This document shows positions 17,834-25,721 of a stretch of 64,000 nucleotides of DNA, one piece after another. Position numbers and translations under genes: made by a program. The stretch is from UBA822 sp965249775 (GTDB lineage Bacteria > Gemmatimonadota > Gemmatimonadetes > Longimicrobiales > Gaopeijiaceae): the NCBI GenBank assembly GCA_965249775.1, contig OZ252253.1:4154001-4218000 (forward strand). The letters run 5' to 3'. The first letter of the stretch is position 1. Every line of letters starts with the position of its first letter. Under the pieces are notes generated by a model. The model searched no databases and was not told the origin of the DNA. It saw nothing but the letters and a program-made list of their open reading frames with translations.

Positions 17834-18241
17834 TTAGAGCTTCTGTATCAGCGAATGGATGGCGCCCTCACTGCTCGGAAAGAGGTACTTCACGACAAGA
17901 AATGCGAGTCCGCTCACCTCGGCGAATACCGAGCCAAAAAAAACTGAGGCCACCCACTGAGGGACCGCGAGGTTGCCGAATCCGATGAGGAAGAAAGCCA
18001 CGTTCGCCACAACAACCTGCGCGGTGACTGCCCACATCAACCACGTTGCATATTGTCGTCTCAGAGTCCTTTCCTCGTTCTGCTGCCCCTCCCAAGATTC
18101 TACGATTGCCCGAGTTCTACGACTCTGATTCAGAATCTCTTGGTACTCTCCGTAAGATTTGACGTCATCCGGCTTAACAGGAGCCCCAACAAACTGGACA
18201 AGGGGGGCCAGCTCATCAGGTACTGAGGGCTTCTCTGGCAT
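17834..18241 (-). CDS. Small two-transmembrane protein
   Basis: 135 residues. The first 75 residues are hydrophilic and helical (QEILNQSRRTRAIVESWEGQ). Two membrane helices follow, about 78-98 (MWAVTAQVVVANVAFFLIGF) and 105-128 (VFFGSVFAEVSGLAFLVVKY), ending in YLFPSSEG. The layout, a soluble arm then a short hairpin ending VVKYLFP, recalls small two-TM proteins found next to bacterial defence genes, where some act as membrane effectors. That comparison is from memory and weak. Its start overlaps the end of the ImmA gene by 26 bases and the next gene begins 18 bases after its stop. Confidence 0.72.
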   Translation of the reverse strand: MPEKPSVPDELAPLVQFVGAPVKPDDVKSYGEYQEILNQSRRTRAIVESWEGQQNEERTLRRQYATWLMWAVTAQVVVANVAFFLIGFGNLAVPQWVASVFFGSVFAEVSGLAFLVVKYLFPSSEGAIHSLIQKL

Positions 18242-18767
18242 CGGTATCCACCGGGAGTTCCAGGTTCAATACATTCAGACGGATGCCCATCGCGCTCTCA
18301 GAGACTCTGAATCTCCCGGCCAACTCCTCCAGAGTCACACTTGCATTCGTCTCGATCTCCGCCCTAAGCAATTCCTCGGGCATCAAAAGAGCGGCAGCGA
18401 ACCGATTGGCTTCCCACTCTTGAACGCGCGGACCGCCTTCTTCTCCGCGGAAGAGATCGACCGCCGTATCCACGTATTCGCCATCATCCTCAAGATGAAG
18501 GAAGAGGTGCCCCAATTCATGTGCGATAGTAAAGCGCTTGCGATAGGGATGGTCTGTTTGGTTGACTAGAAGAGTTGTGTGATCTCCGCGCTTCGCAATC
18601 ATGCCAGCAATCCCGTCGTCGGAGAACACAGCATTGTGGACTTGAATCCCCGTCTTTCCCGCTAGGACCACTGGGTCGATCGGAACGGCATACATGTCGT
18701 GACGCTCAAGGATCCCCTTTGCTTCCTCCTCGAGCTTCTGACGGTCGCGTTGAGCAGAAGCGTTCAT
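18216..18767 (-). CDS. ImmA/IrrE family metallopeptidase
   Basis: 183 residues. The zinc motif is HELGH at residues 83-87, followed 30 residues later by the third-ligand region EWEANRFAAALLMP. An N-terminal segment (ERHDMYAVPIDPVVLAGKTG) is typical of the family. Proteins of this type cleave repressors in mobile elements or DNA-damage responses (ImmA of ICEBs1, IrrE of Deinococcus). It is the first gene of the four-gene module. No adjacent repressor is present, so its target could be one of the module's own proteins. A run of five A and seven G lies just before the start and includes the ribosome site. Confidence 0.9.
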   Translation of the reverse strand: MNASAQRDRQKLEEEAKGILERHDMYAVPIDPVVLAGKTGIQVHNAVFSDDGIAGMIAKRGDHTTLLVNQTDHPYRKRFTIAHELGHLFLHLEDDGEYVDTAVDLFRGEEGGPRVQEWEANRFAAALLMPEELLRAEIETNASVTLEELAGRFRVSESAMGIRLNVLNLELPVDTDAREALST

Positions 18768-19229
18768 ACGCGCTTATTCCCCCCCTTTTTGTCGGTGGTT
18801 CCTCAATTGCAAGACGAACTGGAATATCACATTCGGGTTTTATTCGGGCAATAGGGTTGGCTATTTTCCATGCCGTTAACGAAGCTATCCTTTTGGTATT
18901 CAGGCAAGAATACAAGGACACCATCCACACGGCGAATTCTCCCGGGCGGCCACGAAGAATCTCTTGCTGCACCGGATAGCGAGAGGGGCGGCACGCGACT
19001 AGCAGACAGCAACGGCCCGACCCCTCACGGTGCTCGTCGAATACAAACCCACCGCGGCGGGGCACTGGCAGCGTTTCTGTGGCAATAGCGCACCAGGGTA
19101 CGACTCTCGCCCATCCGAAAGGGCTTGGGAGCGATTGGCTCGCGCCCCTTGGGCGTATGCCAGGGGACCTCGGACCAACTGAGCCTCAGTCCAGAAACTC
19201 ACCTTATGAACTTGATCCTAGCTGGGGTC
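18768..19229. other. 462-base intergenic region, no gene seen
   Basis: Lower in GC than its flanks. It holds the presumed promoter and the A5G7 tract (18779-18790) upstream of the ImmA gene. Open frames here are short and lack codon structure. I checked for tRNA-like cloverleaf or T-loop sequence and saw none. Confidence 0.6.
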
Positions 19230-19781
19230 CTACCAGCCCTCTTCGTCCGGCGCTGCGGGCGGGATATCCTTGAGGGTGGTTTCCTCGTTGAAGAGCTTGA
19301 AGCCCCGAGCCCGGTAGTTCTCCATCGCCTGGGGGCTATCCAGGGAAGACGTGTGCAGCCAGACGCGCTGCGCTCCCGAGCGAAACGCCCGCTCGACCGT
19401 ATCAGACAAGAGAAATCCGCCGATCCCCCTTCCCATGAATTGGCGGAGCAACCCGAAGTAGGCGATCTCGACGGATTCTTCAGAACAGCGCTCGAGCTCG
19501 ACGTAGCCCGCAATCGCTCCGTCCAGGTAGGCGATCCATACCTCGACTTCCGGCCGTTCGAGGTGGGCCAACCACTTCGAATACGACCAGCTGAGCCGGT
19601 CGGTCCAATGCCAAGCCCGTCCCACAACCGTGTAGAGGAATCGGCCCAGCTCCGGAGAAGCGACCCTGGCTTCCCGGACCTCGACCTCCTGCACTTCCGT
19701 TCGAGACGGCTTGAGCTCCTCGAGGCTGTGAAGCTCCAGATAATATGTGGTGACTTGGGTTTCCACGGATCCGCCAGCCAT
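19230..19781 (-). CDS. GNAT family N-acetyltransferase
   Basis: 183 residues. The acetyl-CoA-binding motif A is IAYFGLLRQFMGRGIGGFLL (R/Q-x-x-G-x-G/A type), followed by motif B with AMENYRARGFKLFNEE. These are the standard GNAT landmarks. The N-terminal 40 residues are less conserved. It transfers an acetyl group from acetyl-CoA to an amine; the substrate cannot be read from the sequence. It is divergent from the PAP2 gene, and no strong ribosome site marks the start. Confidence 0.85.
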   Translation of the reverse strand: MAGGSVETQVTTYYLELHSLEELKPSRTEVQEVEVREARVASPELGRFLYTVVGRAWHWTDRLSWSYSKWLAHLERPEVEVWIAYLDGAIAGYVELERCSEESVEIAYFGLLRQFMGRGIGGFLLSDTVERAFRSGAQRVWLHTSSLDSPQAMENYRARGFKLFNEETTLKDIPPAAPDEEGW

Positions 19782-19872
19782 TAAGGGTTCGTCGAGCTCG
19801 ACGCAACGCTGCCCAATAGTGAAGGCGCCGTCAACCGGTTACTCCATCGGTGCCGGTCTCTTGTTGGCGGGC

Positions 19873-20892
19873 ATGGGAGAGAGCAGTATTCAGCCCTCCA
19901 CCCCTCCCAAGGATCTGCATCACTTGAAGCTCGGAAAACGAACCTCTTGGGTCCTCCCCGTGCTCGTGGTCGGCCTCTATTGGGGCCTTCTCGCCGCCCT
20001 CACCGGCGGGATCCCCATCGAGCCCTTGCTGTATGGCCTTGCGATACTCCTGCTCAGTCAGATCGAGCAGCCTTTTCTGCCCCTGGGCGTTCGACCTCTG
20101 GATTTTGTCTTGCCCTTGATCCTCACTGGGGTCCTTTACGAAAGCCAGCGGTACTGGGGCCAGGCCGTGCGTGGGGTTCCGCACGTCGCAGGTCCGTATG
20201 AGCTCGAAAAGCGGTTGTTCGGAATCCCCACGCCGGACGGCACCCTGACGCTGAACGAGTGGTTCGGGCTGCATCTCCACCCCGTCCTCGACTTCATCGC
20301 GGGGGGGGCCTACCTGACATTCATCGGTGTCTTCATTGTTCTGGCGGCATATTTCACACGCCGTATCCACTTCGACACCGACTCAGAATCGACCCCTACC
20401 CAGAGGCTGTGGTCGGCGCGTGCGGTGGTGTGGTCCTTCTTTGTCGTCAACGTAATGGGGTTTGTGACATGGTTCCTCTACCCGGCAGCCCCCCCGTGGT
20501 ATGTGGACATGTACGGGCTGGACACCATCCTTCTCGACGTACCAATGAACCCGGCTAGGACGGTCCGTTTCGACGCGTTGTTCGGGACCAGCTTCTTCAC
20601 GGGTATGTACGGTGCGGGGGCCAACACGTTCGGCGCCATCCCGTCCCTCCACATCTCCTACCCCGTCCTGTCCGTGGTTTTCGCGATGAGGCTCAAGAAG
20701 CTACGTGGGTTCACGATTGCCTTCTCGAGCCTGGTGGGCTTCGCGGCAGTCTACCTGAACCACCACTACTTGATCGACGTGCTCTTGGGAGCCATGTACG
20801 GGCTGGTCGCCGCGGCGACTACGATCGCGGGCACCGAATGGTTGGGGCTATCGGTCGGCGTAGACCGCCGTTCTTCCCTCTCGGTCGAATGA
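19873..20892 (+). CDS. PAP2-superfamily membrane phosphatase/phosphotransferase (Aur1-like)
   Basis: About 339 residues from MGESSIQPS at 19873. The frame is open to 19747 but that part overlaps the GNAT gene. Six or more hydrophobic helices are visible. The phosphatase motifs appear as AIPSLHISYP and YLNHHYLIDVLLG, matching the SxxxH and HxxxD signatures of the PAP2/inositolphosphoryl-ceramide-synthase group. Such enzymes move or remove phosphate head groups on membrane lipids or undecaprenyl carriers. Its 3' end overlaps the convergent DUF411 gene by 45 bases. Confidence 0.82.
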   Translation: MGESSIQPSTPPKDLHHLKLGKRTSWVLPVLVVGLYWGLLAALTGGIPIEPLLYGLAILLLSQIEQPFLPLGVRPLDFVLPLILTGVLYESQRYWGQAVRGVPHVAGPYELEKRLFGIPTPDGTLTLNEWFGLHLHPVLDFIAGGAYLTFIGVFIVLAAYFTRRIHFDTDSESTPTQRLWSARAVVWSFFVVNVMGFVTWFLYPAAPPWYVDMYGLDTILLDVPMNPARTVRFDALFGTSFFTGMYGAGANTFGAIPSLHISYPVLSVVFAMRLKKLRGFTIAFSSLVGFAAVYLNHHYLIDVLLGAMYGLVAAATTIAGTEWLGLSVGVDRRSSLSVE

Positions 20893-21315
20893 AAGAACCT
20901 GATACGGCTGAACCGGCTGACCGGGGATCTCCATCCCGGGTGTTCCGACGATCATGCCCGGCACTGCCAGCCCGACGATATCGGGCCTGCTCTCGAGCAT
21001 CGACTTGATGTCGTCGGCCGGCACGTGTCCCTCCACGACGTAGCCGTCGATCAACGCCGTATGACACGAGGCCAGATGATTGCCCACCCCGTGCTCGGCC
21101 TTGATGGCCGCGAGGGCCTCGGTATCCGTGACGCTGACGTCGAAGCCGCTCTCCTCGAGATGTTTCACCCAAAGCGTGCAGCAACCGCAGGTCGGACTCT
21201 TGTACACGGTGATGGCGGGACCAGTGGTCGCCGGGGTGTTGCCCAGGAGCGCCACCGCGACCGCGAGGAGGAGGGTGCCGCCACCGACCATCGATGCGAG
21301 CTGCCTGTTTTCCAT
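20848..21315 (-). CDS. DUF411 periplasmic metal-binding protein
   Basis: 155 residues with an N-terminal membrane/signal segment (GGGTLLLAVAVALLGNT). The mature part begins ITVYKSPTCGCCTLWVKHLE, whose CxCC cluster defines DUF411. It continues with NHLASCHTALIDGYVVEGHV and VGLAVPGMIVGTPGME. The family is linked to copper handling and usually found beside copper or heavy-metal genes. A heavy-metal-associated protein is encoded 1.5 kb downstream. A metal chaperone role is inferred from the family. Confidence 0.9.
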   Translation of the reverse strand: MENRQLASMVGGGTLLLAVAVALLGNTPATTGPAITVYKSPTCGCCTLWVKHLEESGFDVSVTDTEALAAIKAEHGVGNHLASCHTALIDGYVVEGHVPADDIKSMLESRPDIVGLAVPGMIVGTPGMEIPGQPVQPYQVLSFDREGRTAVYADR

Positions 21316-21426
21316 GAAACTCTCCGAATTGGGTTAGGAAACATCGTACTCCGAAGTGACTGGGGAGTGCCACCGAGTGCCGCGCGTGGTTGCGATGACC
21401 CGCGTTGCGCGAAAGATTCGGCTTCA

Positions 21427-21456
21427 AGCAACGTCGTCTCCAGCAACGTAGTCTCC
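21427..21456. repeat. 15-base tandem duplication upstream of kinase
   Basis: AGCAACGTCGTCTCC is followed directly by AGCAACGTAGTCTCC, one mismatch, 20 bases before the kinase start. It resembles other short tandem duplications in this window at gene boundaries. Confidence 0.6.
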
Positions 21457-21475
21457 AGGCTCAACGGGTCCCATC

Positions 21476-22795
21476 ATGGCTGCACCGGATCATCAGACCG
21501 AGCTCCAAGCGTATTTTGACCCGGAGTTCAAGATCGTCCGACTCCTGGGCGAGGGCCAGATGGCAAGGGTTTATGCGGCTCGGGAAGCGGCGCTCCGGCG
21601 GCTCGTTGCCATCAAGGTTCTGAACTCCGAAGTAGCCGAAGACGAGATCGCACGGAAACGATTCGAACGGGAGTCTCGATCTGTCGCGAAGATCCGTCAT
21701 CAAAACGTTGCGACCGTGTATCGGGTCGGCTCCCTCGATGACGAGACTCCGTTCATGATCATGGAGCACATCGAGGGGAAGAACCTCGCCGACGCGCTCA
21801 AGGCCGAGGGGGTCATGACGGTCGAGCAAGCCTGTCGTACTCTGGGCCAGTTGGCCTCGGCCCTGGCGGCCGCCCACGAGAACGGAATCGTCCACCGGGA
21901 TGTAAAGCCGGAAAACGTCGTGCGAGAGCGGGATTCGGACCGGATCGTGCTCACGGACTTCGGAATCGCCGGAATCCTGGAGACGGGCACCGAGACGATC
22001 ACCCGTCTCACGAAACAGGGACAATTGCTTGGCGATCCCCGGTACATGAGTCCCGAACAGTTGCTCGGTGAATCCATCACGGAAGAATCGGATGTGTACA
22101 GCCTGGTGGGCATCATGGGCTACGAGCTTCTCACGCTCAAGGCTCCGTACGAAGGCACGACGAGCGTCCAGCTGGTCACCGCGCACTTGAAGAAAGAGCC
22201 GATTCCGCTGCTCAGCCTTCGGCCCGACGCAGATCCCCTTCTCGGCGAACTGTTGGAGCGGTGTCTTTCCAAGAATCCGCAACATCGGCCTCGGGCGTCC
22301 GAGGTCGCCAAGGCGCTGGAAACCGTGACGGAGGAACCCCGCGCCCCCGGCGGCCTCAGGGACTCCGGCTCGTTCGGCAGCCTCAGGGACACCGGCTCGT
22401 TTGGCAGCCAAGCGCTTGGCGACGTGGCGCCCGACATACCTGCGTTCGTGGGCTTCATTGAGGAGCTACGGCGCCGGCGTGTGTTGAACGTCTTGTTTCT
22501 CTACGTGGGTGCCGCCTTCGCTCTCTTGGCTTTTGGGGCGGACGTGTTCGAATATCTGCCGATGATCCCCGGGGAGGTGGACACCCAAATGGCCATCCTG
22601 GTGGCCCTCACGCTGGGTGCGTTCCCGGTGATTCTCGTTCTTTCGTGGATGTACGATATCAGCGCGAAGGGGATCAGTCGCACCGAGTCGGACGTTTCGG
22701 GGGCCGCTCGGACCAAGCTTCGCGTCATGCAGGCTTTGGGCTTGATTCTCAGCTTCGTGCTGGCCGGTTTGGTCGGTTGGTGGCTTTGGCCTTAG
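21476..22795 (+). CDS. Serine/threonine protein kinase with C-terminal membrane domain
   Basis: 439 residues. The Hanks-type kinase domain spans about 18-285: glycine loop LLGEGQMARVY, catalytic Lys47, HRDVKPEN at 140-147 and DFG at 161-163. A linker then has a 9-residue repeat LRDSGSFGS/LRDTGSFGS, encoded by a perfect-length 27-base duplication at 22354-22407. The C-terminus has a helix FIEELRRRRVLNVLFLYVGA and three membrane segments; this arrangement also occurs in adenylate-cyclase and TPR proteins of this bacterial group. It probably signals from the membrane. The linker serines could be autophosphorylated, which is inference. Confidence 0.9.
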   Translation: MAAPDHQTELQAYFDPEFKIVRLLGEGQMARVYAAREAALRRLVAIKVLNSEVAEDEIARKRFERESRSVAKIRHQNVATVYRVGSLDDETPFMIMEHIEGKNLADALKAEGVMTVEQACRTLGQLASALAAAHENGIVHRDVKPENVVRERDSDRIVLTDFGIAGILETGTETITRLTKQGQLLGDPRYMSPEQLLGESITEESDVYSLVGIMGYELLTLKAPYEGTTSVQLVTAHLKKEPIPLLSLRPDADPLLGELLERCLSKNPQHRPRASEVAKALETVTEEPRAPGGLRDSGSFGSLRDTGSFGSQALGDVAPDIPAFVGFIEELRRRRVLNVLFLYVGAAFALLAFGADVFEYLPMIPGEVDTQMAILVALTLGAFPVILVLSWMYDISAKGISRTESDVSGAARTKLRVMQALGLILSFVLAGLVGWWLWP

Positions 22796-22868
22796 GAGAA
22801 TCACTGGTCTCCGAGATACTATATTATCCGTCATCGTCGGACGGGAAACTGACGCGGAGTGAGGAGCC

Positions 22869-23075
22869 ATGACCAGAAAGCTGAAAATATCGGGGATGTC
22901 CTGCGGCCACTGCGTAAGCCACGTGAAGTCTGCCCTGGAGAACATAGAGGGCGTGTCCCAATCGGATGTCTCGCTGGAGAACCACGAGGCCGAGGTGACG
23001 CTGTCGGGTGAAGTCGTCGATGCTGATCTGATCGCGGCCGTGGAGGCGGCGGGGTACCAGGCGGAGGTCTACTAG
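22869..23075 (+). CDS. Heavy-metal-associated domain protein (CopZ-like)
   Basis: 68 residues, preceded by GAGGAG. It is a single HMA fold with the metal motif MSCGHC (Cys12 and Cys15) and the usual following helix HVKSALENIEGV. Such proteins carry Cu(I) or another soft metal to P-type ATPases or regulators. No ATPase is next to it, though the DUF411 gene is nearby. The length and motif are standard for CopZ; the metal is not proven. Confidence 0.92.
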   Translation: MTRKLKISGMSCGHCVSHVKSALENIEGVSQSDVSLENHEAEVTLSGEVVDADLIAAVEAAGYQAEVY

Positions 23076-23104
23076 AAGGCTGCTGAAGGAGTACAGCGGG
23101 TCGA
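23073..23104 (+). repeat. RRLLKEY repeat, copy 1
   Basis: AGAAGGCTGCTGAAGGAGTA followed by CAGCGGGTCGA, ending on the start codon of the next gene. The same roughly 30-base sequence occurs at 23674-23704, inverted at 25531-25560, and degenerate at 63388-63418. In this copy GAAGGAG lies 14 bases before the yjbQ start. Confidence 0.55.
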
Positions 23105-23526
23105 TGACGGTCCTCACGCATACGCTCGAACGCCGCACCGAGGGCGACGACCAGATTCTGGACCTAACGGCCGAGTTACAGACGCTGGTGCATGAGAGCG
23201 GGATCGGCGCGGGACAACTCACGGCCATGGTCGTCGGATCGACGGCGGCGCTCACCACGGTGGAGTTCGAACCGGGCCTCGTGGGTCACGATATCGCCGC
23301 CGCCCTCGAGCGTATCGCTCCACGGGCCGGAACCTACGAGCATGAAAAGATGTGGCACGACGACAATGGGCACAGCCACGTCCGTGCTGCTCTGATCGGC
23401 CCGTCGCTCGCCCTCCCGATCGTGGAGGGCGCCCTCCCGCTCGGTACCTGGCAGCAAGTGGTCCTCGTCGACCTCGACACCCGGCCCCGGAACCGCCAGG
23501 TGGTCGTCAACCTCGTGGGGGAATGA
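23104..23526 (+). CDS. YjbQ/UPF0047 family protein
   Basis: 140 residues, the normal length of the family. It has the diagnostic histidine-rich motif MWHDDNGHSHVRAALIGPS and the ending QQVVLVDLDTRPRNRQVVVN. Members bind a metal through these histidines and have been linked to a secondary thiamine-phosphate synthase activity, but the physiological role is uncertain. It is in tandem with the HMA gene, 28 bases downstream. Confidence 0.9.
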   Translation: MTVLTHTLERRTEGDDQILDLTAELQTLVHESGIGAGQLTAMVVGSTAALTTVEFEPGLVGHDIAAALERIAPRAGTYEHEKMWHDDNGHSHVRAALIGPSLALPIVEGALPLGTWQQVVLVDLDTRPRNRQVVVNLVGE

Positions 23527-23532
23527 GGGCCT

Positions 23533-23595
23533 TCAGATCTTCTTGAGGATCCAGCTCAGGACCACTCGAACGATCCTTCGGATAATTGTCATCAT
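23533..23595 (-). CDS. Possible 20-residue cationic amphipathic peptide
   Basis: An open frame of 20 codons with two initial Met, then TIIRRIVRVVLSWILKKI. GGAGG lies about ten bases upstream of the first ATG. Basic residues fall on one face of a predicted helix and hydrophobic ones on the other. This is the look of a type I toxin or membrane-active peptide. No antisense RNA or homologue can be shown, so this is a weak call. Confidence 0.25.
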   Translation of the reverse strand: MMTIIRRIVRVVLSWILKKI

Positions 23596-23673
23596 GCCGG
23601 TGGTCGCCTCCCGGACGAGTCCACGTGTTCACGTACCATCCTATACGAAAGTGCTACCCAAACGGTTTCCAAG

Positions 23674-23704
23674 AGAAGGCTGTTGAAGGAATAAGGCGGG
23701 TCGA
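23674..23704 (+). repeat. RRLLKEY repeat, copy 2
   Basis: AGAAGGCTGTTGAAGGAATA then AGGCGGGTCGA. It matches copy 1 except for a few positions. It lies just past the stop codon of the minus-strand lipoprotein gene. Confidence 0.55.
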
Positions 23705-23709
23705 ACCGA

Positions 23710-24504
23710 TCACCGGCTGAGCGTCGCACAGAAGAAGCCCTCCGATTCTGGGCCCCGGGCCCCGCTCGACCAGGTCCCACTGAACGACTCCGCCGTGATC
23801 TCGACGACCTCCAGGACGGTGTAGCCTCCGTCGAAGCGCACCAGGGTCCGGCGGTTTGCGTCCGATCCGAGGCGAAGTAGGATGCTCGCACTGGTGCCCG
23901 TTTTGCTCTCGATGACCAAGACCCCCGGAGACGCGGGGTCTTCGCTCGAAAGAATGCCTACCTGCACCGCCCCTATGCCCTCCACGTTCACATCCGTACT
24001 CCCGAAGAGAGGAGAAGTCACGCCGGGAATCGAGCCTCCCGCGCCGCCCGCAAATTCACGGAGAGCGTCCACTTGATCAAGGAGCAGGAGGGACCCCTCG
24101 GCCGTACGCGTAGCGGTGCCGTCGACCTCCTCGACCATCGTCAGGCGGTACTCGCCCGCCCGGCCCTCGAGGGAGGCATCGACGGCCAATGGCCCGTCGG
24201 GAGGGACGCATGTAGGTGTTGAGGCGCGCCCCCCAGCGACGGTGCCGGCCGCCGCCGTAGCTTCCGCCTGTCCGCCTCCCGCAACCACTGCCCCGCCGTC
24301 CGTCGCCGCGTTTACCGTGTCAGCCATTTGGTTCGCGTCCGCCGTGCCTTGCGTGGCGGACTCTACGGCGGGCGGGGGCCCATTGTCATCGGCTCGCGTG
24401 CACCCCGCTACCATCAGGACGGCCATCATCCATCTCGCTTGGCCCCCCCCCAACCAGGCGACCCCCCTGGGTCTCAACGCTGGTCCGTTCGGTCTCAAAG
24501 GCAT
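23710..24504 (-). CDS. Putative lipoprotein of unknown function
   Basis: 264 residues. A hydrophobic stretch MMAVLMVAGC ends in a lipobox cysteine at residue 35, so the mature protein is probably lipid-anchored. A low-complexity linker rich in Ala, Gly and Thr follows. The C-terminal half is a beta-rich domain (GEYRLTMVEEVDGTATRTAE and FDGGYTVLEVVEITAESFSG). I do not recognise the family. It lies downstream of the M8-like metalloprotease, eight bases apart, and is likely co-transcribed. Confidence 0.7.
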   Translation of the reverse strand: MPLRPNGPALRPRGVAWLGGGQARWMMAVLMVAGCTRADDNGPPPAVESATQGTADANQMADTVNAATDGGAVVAGGGQAEATAAAGTVAGGRASTPTCVPPDGPLAVDASLEGRAGEYRLTMVEEVDGTATRTAEGSLLLLDQVDALREFAGGAGGSIPGVTSPLFGSTDVNVEGIGAVQVGILSSEDPASPGVLVIESKTGTSASILLRLGSDANRRTLVRFDGGYTVLEVVEITAESFSGTWSSGARGPESEGFFCATLSR

Positions 24505-24511
24505 GATATCG

Positions 24512-25519
24512 TCATCGCCCGGGAATCGTTCGGATCACGTAGCCGGAGTGGTCTACCACCTGTACGGGCCCCCGGTAGGTGTCGTTCTCGAGATTAAGGA
24601 CTCGCCCGCCTGACCCGGTCGGCCGGGCCGGGGTCGAGAGTGTCCCCGTGGCGATCAGCTGGGCCGGGGCCGAGAATGCCCCAGTGAAGGAGTCTGCTCC
24701 TGAGCTGTCCACGCTGTATCCAAGGTCGGCCAAGGACTCCGTCGTGATCGCGCTCAGAGGATTGGTGACACCACCCTGGAGCGCCGGCGTCATCAACTCG
24801 GCCCCGAGAACCGACTCCCTCCAGTGTGTGTCGGAGGAGCCCACAGTGGCCATATTTTCCACAGGAACCTTTGCGCCTCCAGTGTACGCCGTGCCTCCAG
24901 CCGCGTCGAACGCTGCGATCGCGGCCGCCCCGGCAAAGTGTGTGTCGGCACCGGAGCTTGACGGAAGGGAGGGGTTCACGATAAGCGTGTCCGAGTCGGA
25001 CCACAGCGTTCCGACGCCCAGCACGTGCCCCATCTCGTGGAGGGTGAGGGCAGCCAAATCCCCACTCTGCTCTAATGGACCCAAATCCTCGGAATCGAAG
25101 GACATGTAGCCGAGCGCCGGCAAACGAGAATCACTTCGAATCTGGCAGAACCCGGCTTGTCCGAGCGTTCCCAAGACTCCGTCTATCGGCCTGATATCGA
25201 CGAAGACTCGGAGATCATCGACCGTGTCGGCAACCTCCGGGTGCTGCACCCCTGCACCGCACGTATTGGCCAAAACCGGGTTGGACGAGAAATCGATGTC
25301 GGTGAGGTCGCCTTGCAGGATACTCATCCAGCGATCGGCGGCGGCAATGAATGCCGCGTTCTGACTCGGCGTGCCCTGACTGACGAACACGAGCTCGATC
25401 TTGAAATCAGTGTCGCTGACTAGCCCAGATGGACCCGTACCCCCGTCGCCACAGCTCAGCAGGGGTGAGAACAAAGCGACGCTTGCGAGAACGCACTTCG
25501 AGAGGGGGCAATGCCGCAC
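24512..25519 (-). CDS. Leishmanolysin-like (M8-type) metalloprotease lipoprotein
   Basis: 335 residues from a GTG at 25519, chosen because it places a signal peptide directly before the lipobox LLSC (Cys23). The open frame reaches 25699, so the start is uncertain. The zinc motif HEMGHVLGVGTLW begins at His161. The third ligand is probably His232 in SSDTHWRES, and a Met-turn follows at ELMTP, the arrangement of peptidase family M8. The C-terminus is a Ser/Thr-rich beta domain. It would act outside the inner membrane on proteins. An inverted copy of the RRLLKEY repeat lies over the start region. Confidence 0.8.
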   Translation of the reverse strand: MRHCPLSKCVLASVALFSPLLSCGDGGTGPSGLVSDTDFKIELVFVSQGTPSQNAAFIAAADRWMSILQGDLTDIDFSSNPVLANTCGAGVQHPEVADTVDDLRVFVDIRPIDGVLGTLGQAGFCQIRSDSRLPALGYMSFDSEDLGPLEQSGDLAALTLHEMGHVLGVGTLWSDSDTLIVNPSLPSSSGADTHFAGAAAIAAFDAAGGTAYTGGAKVPVENMATVGSSDTHWRESVLGAELMTPALQGGVTNPLSAITTESLADLGYSVDSSGADSFTGAFSAPAQLIATGTLSTPARPTGSGGRVLNLENDTYRGPVQVVDHSGYVIRTIPGR

Positions 25520-25530
25520 TTTCGGCGACC

Positions 25531-25560
25531 GAATGTACTTCTTCAACAGCCTTCTAATCC
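25531..25560 (-). repeat. RRLLKKY repeat, copy 3 (inverted)
   Basis: On the minus strand the sequence reads AGAAGGCTGTTGAAGAAGTA then CATTCGG. It lies 12 bases upstream of the proposed start of the M8-like gene and is in opposite orientation to copies 1 and 2. Confidence 0.55.
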
Positions 25561-25721
25561 TTTTGATCAAACTCTGCGCGGCGTAGAACGAACACCACGC
25601 TACTATCCAGGATAATGCCCCCGCCCACATCGGATCAATCCAAATCCCGAGGGACCTCCTGGGCGGTCGGATACGTTCCCGCGAGCTATGAAGTTCCATA
25701 TCAGTCGATTAGAATCCTGCC

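Noticed and set aside
18768..19229. tRNA or small RNA gene
   Set aside because: No T-loop GTTCGA box or cloverleaf pairing could be found in this gap.
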